Origin: GCA-2737725 sp033763995
GTDB taxonomy: Bacteria > Pseudomonadota > Alphaproteobacteria > Rhodospirillales > Rhodospirillaceae
Length of the DNA stretch: 64,000 nt
NCBI GenBank assembly: GCA_033763995.1
Contig: JANRJL010000060.1
Location: 1-64,000, forward strand
Direction of reading: 5' to 3'
Below, piece after piece: positions 58,748-64,000 of the stretch (its first letter is position 1; every line of letters begins with the position of its first letter). Made by a program: the position numbers and the translations under genes. The notes under the pieces are model-generated. The model had not been told where the DNA came from. It made no database searches and saw only the letters and a list, made by a program, of their open reading frames with translations.

Positions 58748-59997
58748 AACAGAATTTGCAGCGGGTCTTCGACGATGCTCTGGAAGGCCTGCATGAATTC
58801 CGCGCCCACCGCGCCGTCGACCGAACGATGATCCACCGACAGCGTGCAGTTCATCATGTTGGCGATGGCGATGGCGCCATTCTTGACGATGGGGCGCTGC
58901 TCGCCCTTGCCCACGGCCAGGATGCAGCTCTGCGGCGGGTTGATGATGGCCGAGAATTCCTTGATGCCGAACATGCCGAGATTGGAAATCGAGAAGCCGC
59001 CGCCCTGGAATTCCTCGGGCTTGAGCTTCTTGTCCTTGGCGCGTTGGGCCAGGTCCTTCATCTCGTTGGAGATCACGGCCAGGCCCTTTTTGTCGGCGTG
59101 GCGGATGATCGGCGTGATGAGGCCGTCGGGCGTGGCCACCGCCACGGAAATGTCGACGTTGTCGTAGCGGCGAATGGCCTCGTCGGTCCAGGTGGCGTTG
59201 GCGGCGGGCACCTTGCGCAGGGCAATGGCCACGGCCTTGATGACGAAGTCATTGACCGAGAGCTTGTAGTCGGCGTTCGCGCGGCCGTTCAGTTGCGCGC
59301 GCAGGCGCAGCAGCTCGTCGATGTTGCATTCGACCGTCAGATAGAAATGCGGAATGCTTTGCTTGGCCTCGAGCAAGCGCTTGGCGATGATCTTGCGCAT
59401 GGAGGAATTGGGCACCGCCGTGAAGGGCTGGCCGAAATCCGGCACCGGACCCGACGGCGCATGCAGGGGTACGCGCGGCGCGGCCTTGGCCGTGCCGCCG
59501 GCCATGGCGCTTTCCACGTCGGAGCGGACCACGCGGCCTTGCGGACCGCTGCCCTTGACGGCGCCGAGATCGATCCCGGCCTGGGCGGCCATGCGCTTGG
59601 CCAAGGGGCTTGCAAAAATGCGGTCGGCCACTTTGGCCGTGGGCGAAACTTGCGGCAGCGCTGTCGGAGTCTTGGCGGGCGGTGCAACCGCGGCAGCAGT
59701 TGGCGTTGCCGCCGCTTTGGGCGCGGAGGCCTTGGCCACGGCACTCGCGTCCTCGCCCTCTTCCAGCAGAATCGCGATGGGCTGATTGACGGCGACGTTC
59801 TCGGTGCCCTCGGCGATCAGGATTTTGCCGATCTTGCCTTCGTCGACTGCCTCGAACTCCATGGTCGCCTTGTCGGTCTCGATTTCGGCGATGATGTCGC
59901 CGCTTTTGACGCCGTCGCCTTCTTTTTTCAGCCACTTGGCCAGTTTGCCCTCGGTCATGGTCGGCGACAGGGCGGGCATCAGGATTTGAATAGGCAT
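58744..59997 (-). CDS. pdhC: Pyruvate dehydrogenase E2, dihydrolipoamide acetyltransferase
   Basis: 417 aa. One lipoyl domain (residues 1-80) with the lipoylated Lys in ETDKATMEFEA. An Ala/Pro linker leads to the E1/E3-binding domain (FASPLAKRMAAQAGIDLGAV) and the catalytic core from residue 190. The active-site HRSVDGAVGAEF contains the catalytic His and Asp. It is between pdhB and the GNAT gene. Confidence 0.96.
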   Translation of the reverse strand: MPIQILMPALSPTMTEGKLAKWLKKEGDGVKSGDIIAEIETDKATMEFEAVDEGKIGKILIAEGTENVAVNQPIAILLEEGEDASAVAKASAPKAAATPTAAAVAPPAKTPTALPQVSPTAKVADRIFASPLAKRMAAQAGIDLGAVKGSGPQGRVVRSDVESAMAGGTAKAAPRVPLHAPSGPVPDFGQPFTAVPNSSMRKIIAKRLLEAKQSIPHFYLTVECNIDELLRLRAQLNGRANADYKLSVNDFVIKAVAIALRKVPAANATWTDEAIRRYDNVDISVAVATPDGLITPIIRHADKKGLAVISNEMKDLAQRAKDKKLKPEEFQGGGFSISNLGMFGIKEFSAIINPPQSCILAVGKGEQRPIVKNGAIAIANMMNCTLSVDHRSVDGAVGAEFMQAFQSIVEDPLQILL

Positions 59998-60015
59998 TGG
60001 TATGGTTTCCTCGGC

Positions 60016-61368
60016 TTAGCGGTAACACACGGCCTTGGCGGCCGCGATAATGTCGGCCACTTGCGGCAGCGCCAGGGCCTCGAGGTTGGCGGCATAGGGC
60101 ATGGGCACGTCCTTGCCCGCCACGCGCGCCACGGGAGCGTCCAAGTAATCGAAGGCTTGTTCCATGATCTGCGCGGCGATCTCGCAGCCGATGCCCGACA
60201 TGGCCCAGCCCTCTTCCACCGTCACGCAGCGGTTGGTCTTCTGCACGGACCGAACGACGGTGTCCGTATCGAGCGGACGGATCGAGCGCAGATTGATCAC
60301 CTCGGCGTCGATGCCCTCCTTGGCCAACTCCTCGGCCGCCTGCAACGCCTTGCCCACCATGATGGAGAAGGCAACGATGGTCACCTGCGCGCCCGTGCGT
60401 TCGACTTTTGCTTTGCCGATAGGCAACACGAAGTCATCCGCATCGGGCACTTGGAAGCTTTGGCCGTAGAGAATTTCGTTTTCGAGGAAGATGATGGGGT
60501 TGGGGTCGCGGATGGCGGCCTTGAGCAGGCCCTTGGCGTCGGCCGCCGACCAGGGCGCCAGAACCTTCAAGCCGGGAACGTGTGCATACCACGAGGCGTA
60601 GCATTGCGAATGCTGGGCCGCCACGCGCGCGGCGGCACCGTTGGGTCCACGGAAGACGATGGGGCAGCCCATCTGACCGCCGGACATATACAGCGTCTTG
60701 GCCGCCGAGTTGATGATGTGGTCGACCGCCTGCATGGCGAAGTTGAAGGTCATGAATTCGACGATGGGCTTCAAGCCCCCGAAGGCCGCGCCCACGCCGA
60801 GGCCCGCGAAACCGTGCTCGGTGATCGGCGTGTCGATGACGCGCTTGGCGCCGAATTCGTCGAGCAGGCCCTGGCTGATCTTGTAGGCGCCCTGGTATTC
60901 GGCGACTTCCTCGCCCATGAGGAACACCTTGGGATCGCGCCGCATTTCCTCGGCCATGGCGTCGCGCAAGGCTTCGCGCACGGTCTGGGTCTTGAACTTG
61001 GCGTATTCTTGCTCGACAGGGGCGGAAGCAACGACCGGCGCCGGTGTCGCGACGGGGGCCGCAGCCTTGGCGGCCACGGGCGCCGCCGCGGCGGGCGTCG
61101 GCGCCTTGATGTTGGCGGCACTTTCGCCGTCTTCCAGCAGCACGGCGATGGGATGGTTCACCGCCACGCCTTCGGTGCCTTCATTGACCAGGATTTTCCC
61201 GATAACCCCCTCGTCGACGGCTTCCAGTTCCATGGTGGCCTTGTCGGTTTCGATCTCGGCCAGAATCTTGCCCGAGGAAATCTTGTCGCCCTCTTTGACC
61301 AGCCATTTGGCCAGTTTGCCTTCGGTCATGGTCGGCGAGAGCGCCGGCATCAAAATTTGAATCGTCAT
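60016..61368 (-). CDS. pdhB: Pyruvate dehydrogenase E1 beta with N-terminal lipoyl domain
   Basis: 450 aa, longer than usual E1 beta because residues 1-80 are a lipoyl domain (IETDKATMELEA carries the Lys). An Ala/Pro linker (81-125) joins it to the E1 beta core, with TVREALRDAMAEEMRRDPKV and GVGAAFGGLKPIVEFMTFNF. The core ends with the transketolase C-terminal domain. This fusion is characteristic of alphaproteobacteria. It lies between pdhA and pdhC. Confidence 0.96.
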   Translation of the reverse strand: MTIQILMPALSPTMTEGKLAKWLVKEGDKISSGKILAEIETDKATMELEAVDEGVIGKILVNEGTEGVAVNHPIAVLLEDGESAANIKAPTPAAAAPVAAKAAAPVATPAPVVASAPVEQEYAKFKTQTVREALRDAMAEEMRRDPKVFLMGEEVAEYQGAYKISQGLLDEFGAKRVIDTPITEHGFAGLGVGAAFGGLKPIVEFMTFNFAMQAVDHIINSAAKTLYMSGGQMGCPIVFRGPNGAAARVAAQHSQCYASWYAHVPGLKVLAPWSAADAKGLLKAAIRDPNPIIFLENEILYGQSFQVPDADDFVLPIGKAKVERTGAQVTIVAFSIMVGKALQAAEELAKEGIDAEVINLRSIRPLDTDTVVRSVQKTNRCVTVEEGWAMSGIGCEIAAQIMEQAFDYLDAPVARVAGKDVPMPYAANLEALALPQVADIIAAAKAVCYR

Positions 61369-61383
61369 GTGCGTCCCGGCCCC

Positions 61384-62406
61384 TTATGCCGCCACCAGAA
61401 TGTCGGTCCACAGTTCCGACGGATCCGGCTCGGGGCTGGTTTGCGAGAATTCGGCGGCCTCGGTGACGATGTCCTTGATCTCCTTGTCGATGGCCTTGAA
61501 GCCCGCTTCGTCCACGGCCTTCATCTCGACCAACTGCGCGCGCAACCGGTCGATGGGATCGAACTGCTCGCGCATTTTTTGCAGCTCTTCCTTGGTGCGG
61601 TACTTGGCCGGGTCCGACATCGAGTGGCCGCGGTAACGGTACGTGTTCACTTCCATCAGCACCGGGCCCTTGCCCGCGCGCGCGTGGGCCGTGGCTTCTT
61701 GGCCCGCCTCGTAAACCGCCATGACGCTCATGCCGTCGACGCTCATGGTTTTCATGCCGAAGGGCTCGCCGCGCTTGTGCAGTTCGGTCGAGGCCGAGGC
61801 GCGCTGCACCGACGTGCCCATGCCGTACTTGTTGTTCTCGATGACGTAGATGACGGGCAGCTTCCACAACGCCGCCATGTTGAAGGCCTCGTAGATCTGG
61901 CCTTGGTTGGCGGCCCCGTCGCCGAAGTAGGCGAAGTTCAAGCCGCCGTCGTTCTTGTACTTGTGGGCAAACGCCAGCCCCGTGCCGATGGGCACCTGGG
62001 CGCCGACGATGCCGTGGCCGCCGTAAAATCCCGTCTCGCGGCTGAACATGTGCATGGAGCCGCCTTTGCCCTTGGAATAACCGCCGGCGCGCCCCGTCAA
62101 CTCGGCCATGACGCCCTTGGGGTCCATGCCGCAGGCCAGCATGTGGCCATGATCGCGGTAGCTGGTGATGACGCTGTCGCCCTTGTTGGCGCAGGCCTGC
62201 AAGCCCACCACCACGGCCTCCTGGCCGATATAGAGGTGGCAGAACCCGCCGATGAGTCCCATGCCGTACAACTGCCCCGCGCGCTCCTCGAAGCGGCGGA
62301 TCAGCAACATGTCGCGATAGAATTGGACGAGTTGTTTGGGCTTGAGCTTGGGTTCGGACGACCCTTTGGACGCATTGGTCTTGGCAGTCCCCTTGGTGGC
62401 GGCCAT
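61384..62406 (-). CDS. pdhA: Pyruvate dehydrogenase E1 alpha
   Basis: 340 aa. RFEERAGQLYGMGLIGGFCH and the thiamine diphosphate motif GDGAANQGQIYEAFNM (ending ENN) are intact, and YRYRGHSMSDPAKYRTKEEL is the phosphorylation-loop equivalent. It decarboxylates pyruvate with PdhB. A very strong ribosome site, GAGAGGAGG, precedes the ATG. It heads the pdh operon. Confidence 0.97.
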   Translation of the reverse strand: MAATKGTAKTNASKGSSEPKLKPKQLVQFYRDMLLIRRFEERAGQLYGMGLIGGFCHLYIGQEAVVVGLQACANKGDSVITSYRDHGHMLACGMDPKGVMAELTGRAGGYSKGKGGSMHMFSRETGFYGGHGIVGAQVPIGTGLAFAHKYKNDGGLNFAYFGDGAANQGQIYEAFNMAALWKLPVIYVIENNKYGMGTSVQRASASTELHKRGEPFGMKTMSVDGMSVMAVYEAGQEATAHARAGKGPVLMEVNTYRYRGHSMSDPAKYRTKEELQKMREQFDPIDRLRAQLVEMKAVDEAGFKAIDKEIKDIVTEAAEFSQTSPEPDPSELWTDILVAA

Positions 62407-62759
62407 AGGCCCTCCTCTCCCGTTGATTTTTTCTTCTTTGGTGGCGAACGCCGGGTGCGCCGGCTGCGCGCGAGCGGATATATCGCAACGAAATTGCGCG
62501 GCGACAAGCTAAAGCTTGGTTAAGTCATTGTTTTGCAATGCACAATTGGCGCCATCGGGAAGTCCCTGATAACGCACACGATTTCCAGCAGCATCGTGGG
62601 TGCGGCGCAGCATTTGGCAATTCTTACGCGAAAACGGCGGCGGTGCCGGTGGATTGTTACCGGGCCTTGGTTTGGTTCGCATGAAAATTACGACGGAAAA
62701 TCGGCTCCAGGACCAATTTTTTTGATAGCCGACAATGTAATTGGCCTGAGCTGAAGCGC
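62407..62759 (-). other. 353-base gap holding the pdhA leader and ftsB 3' flank
   Basis: I see no gene here. Near 62504-62515 AAGCTAAAGCTT forms a small inverted repeat. TTGTCG and GATATA-like elements sit upstream of pdhA at non-ideal spacing, so I could not fix the promoter. Confidence 0.4.
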
Positions 62760-63071
62760 TCACGGCAGATTCGTCGGCACGATGATGTCGTTGGGGTGAA
62801 CGGCGCCCAGCATGACGCGCGCGCGTTCCTCGAGCATGTCGGGATCGAGACTTTCGGAGCGCAACAACGCGACCCGGTGCGCGATGGCCTGCTTGGCGGC
62901 CGTGACCTCGCGCAAGCTCGCCTCGGTGCGTTCGATTTCGAAGCGGAGATTCCACCAGGCAATCAGTCCCCGGTCGCCCTGAACCGCGTGATAGCCGAAG
63001 TAGACCATCACGGCGGCCCCCATCAGAGGACCGAGGACCTGACGCGCCTTGCGGCTAAACTCTTGTCTCAT
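62760..63071 (-). CDS. ftsB: Septum formation initiator FtsB/DivIC
   Basis: 103 aa. One transmembrane helix (about residues 13-30) is followed by a coiled coil (WNLRFEIERTEASLREVTAA) and the conserved periplasmic LDPDMLEERARVMLGAVHPN, typical of FtsB/DivIC. It links early and late divisome components with FtsL and FtsQ. In alphaproteobacteria it usually lies just upstream of pdhA, as here. Its promoter region carries a dense GANTC cluster. Confidence 0.93.
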   Translation of the reverse strand: MRQEFSRKARQVLGPLMGAAVMVYFGYHAVQGDRGLIAWWNLRFEIERTEASLREVTAAKQAIAHRVALLRSESLDPDMLEERARVMLGAVHPNDIIVPTNLP

Positions 63072-63095
63072 GCGCGACGCCCCTCATCGCTCAAC

Positions 63096-63171
63096 GTGAT
63101 TCGTTGAATCACGACGCAAGAATGATTCATTGAATCATGGCCGAGTCGCACGGTCAAGAGTCGCACGACTC
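63096..63171 (-). promoter_or_regulatory. GANTC-dense tandem palindromes over the ftsB promoter
   Basis: Two related palindromes, GTGATTCGTTGAATCAC (63096-63112) and ATGATTCATTGAATCAT (63122-63138), have centres 26 bp apart. With a direct repeat GAGTCGCACG (63143-63152 and 63158-63167) they contain seven GANTC sites between 63098 and 63171. A promoter, -35 TTGACC (63152-63157), 17 bp, -10 TTCAAT (63129-63134) on the minus strand, lies inside. CcrM methylation or a dimeric repressor could act here. Confidence 0.75.
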
Positions 63172-63218
63172 AGGCTCGCGATTTTTTGTTTGCCGAGATT
63201 TACGAATTGTTCAGACCT

Positions 63219-64000
63219 TCAACACTGGTCAATGGTCTCGGGCGTGGCGAAGCGCCGGCAGCGCCAGCGCGTATACTGCGCGCCAAGCGAGTCATCCACC
63301 GCGTGAAACGTCTTGTTCAGGCAGCGCGCTTGCCCCACGCACTCTGCGGCAAGCCGTCCTAAATCGCCGTAAGCGATGGGCCCCATCTTGGTCAGATCCT
63401 CGATCAGACGCCCCTGCCCGGTTTCCGGCTGCGGCGGTCGGCCGCGCTCGACGATCACGGCGCCGACGCGAATGATCGTGTGTGGCACGCCGCTGTCGAC
63501 GATGGATTTTTCCGCCGCGCTCATGTCCTTGAGCGTATCGGCGAACAATTTGAAATTGATGTCGGGAAACAGCGACTGGTCCACCGGCGTGGGGGCCGAG
63601 CCCACTTGCCCGATCCAGATCAACTGCGCCACACCCGAGGCCTTCGCGGCCTTGGCGATGTTGCGCGCCGCCCCCGCATAGGGACTGGGCTCGCCGGGGC
63701 GGCCTTGCAGCGCGGCGAACACCGTCTTGAACGCCCCCGACGCGAACGCCGCCGCCACATCGGCCTCGTTCAACACGTTGCCCCTCACGAAACTCACATC
63801 GAGGCCCGCCAACTTATCGCGCTTGGACGTGGGCCGCACGAAGGCGGTGACCTTCGTGCCGGGCGGTAGATGCTTGATGAACTCGGAACCGGAGCTGCCG
63901 CTGGCGCCGAACACAAGAACGCCGCCCTCAATGGGGGCGGCGTTCGAGGTCGTTGTCATCGTCGCCGCGAGCGCAAGCGAGAGGGCCCGACGGCGAGCGA
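63219..64000 (-). CDS. NAD(P)-binding Rossmann-fold protein with Tat-like leader, 5' partial
   Basis: An ATG at 63959 gives 246 aa, but the same frame stays open to the window edge and reads ARRRALSLALAATM just upstream, a twin-arginine-like hydrophobic leader. The true start is therefore probably beyond 64000. The NmrA/atypical-SDR fold has VLVFGASGSSGSEFIKHLPP (shown: GASGSSG), VTAFVRPTSKRDKL, and PHTIIRVGAVIVERGR. No catalytic Tyr-Lys pair is evident. The substrate is unknown. Confidence 0.8.
   Translation of the reverse strand, partial: ARRRALSLALAATMTTTSNAAPIEGGVLVFGASGSSGSEFIKHLPPGTKVTAFVRPTSKRDKLAGLDVSFVRGNVLNEADVAAAFASGAFKTVFAALQGRPGEPSPYAGAARNIAKAAKASGVAQLIWIGQVGSAPTPVDQSLFPDINFKLFADTLKDMSAAEKSIVDSGVPHTIIRVGAVIVERGRPPQPETGQGRLIEDLTKMGPIAYGDLGRLAAECVGQARCLNKTFHAVDDSLGAQYTRWRCRRFATPETIDQC

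Noticed and set aside
58756..62523. A very long open frame (over 1,200 codons) on the plus strand across the pdh operon
   Set aside because: It lies antisense to pdhA, pdhB and pdhC, whose motifs are complete. High third-position GC opens such frames; its translation is His/Arg/Gly-rich with no domain.
1..64000. CRISPR array, insertion sequence or prophage
   Set aside because: Repeats found are palindromic intergenic elements without regular spacers. No transposase, integrase, terminase or capsid gene was seen.

Overview
The window is GC-rich, gene-dense chromosomal DNA of an alphaproteobacterium; I cannot fix the order or genus. The evidence is lineage-typical gene order (glyA-nrdR-ribD-ribE-ribB-ribH-nusB-thiL; lepB-rnc-era-recO; pdxJ-acpS; rsh-rpoZ; pdhA-pdhB-pdhC-lpd-lipA), a lipoyl domain fused to the N-terminus of the pyruvate dehydrogenase beta subunit, a Bpt-type leucyltransferase, a K+-independent type H+-pyrophosphatase, and a cluster of GANTC (CcrM-type) sites in front of ftsB. 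Most genes are core metabolism and cell biology. Accessory material is confined to small pockets: toxin-antitoxin loci, an AT-richer island, and relics.

Layout. 0-4.1 kb: the tail of a flavoprotein, a c-type cytochrome, and an overlapping methyltransferase/SDR/FAD-oxidase cassette in which two enzymes carry Tat-like leaders. 4.2-5.8 kb: a HigBA-like locus whose toxin is broken by a single TAG, then a Phd/PIN toxin-antitoxin pair with a textbook promoter. 5.8-10.2 kb: hppA with its terminator, an AT-rich two-gene island (a predicted Thr-type Ntn hydrolase plus a small partner), and a FliL-like gene. 10.3-18.0 kb: the leftward thiL-nusB-ribH-ribB-ribE-ribD-nrdR-glyA-rpiB cluster, punctuated by structured repeats after stop codons. 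18.2-24.6 kb: MqsRA-like toxin-antitoxin, methyltransferase plus penicillin acylase, MotB and Bpt. 24.6-30.3 kb: leftward lepB-rnc-era-orf-recO-parC. 30.4-39.2 kb: a methyltransferase, a receiver protein, acpS-pdxJ-DUF2062, a hydrolase, a cysteine-rich lipoprotein, an MFS pump with a possible leader, and a TPR-less GT41 protein. 39.3-44.0 kb: rsh-rpoZ-folK leftward, then NYN nuclease and uracil-DNA glycosylase rightward. 44.1-47.6 kb: an orphan XRE regulator, membrane protein, glutathione peroxidase, O-methyltransferase and VapBC. 47.6-54.0 kb: dapA-smpB-sulfite oxidase-like leftward, slt rightward, bactofilin and M23 peptidase. 54.4-64.0 kb: pgpA-pncC, then the leftward pdhA-pdhB-pdhC-GNAT-lpd-lipA-ratA operon, ftsB, and an exported NAD(P)-binding protein cut by the window edge.

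Functional links: riboflavin synthesis (RibD, RibB, RibE, RibH), pyruvate dehydrogenase with its own E3 and lipoate synthase, and envelope growth (bactofilin plus M23 endopeptidase, Slt, FtsB).

The most unusual material is regulatory or structural. A hairpin family (six copies, compensatory base changes) lies directly 3' of stop codons, and a second, three-armed repeat family has two copies in the riboflavin cluster. The ftsB promoter holds seven GANTC sites in 74 bp within tandem palindromes. The AT-rich island encodes an apparently undescribed proteasome-fold protein. The mqsR-like toxin promoter predicts a leaderless mRNA. I saw no CRISPR array, tRNA, rRNA, insertion sequence or prophage.
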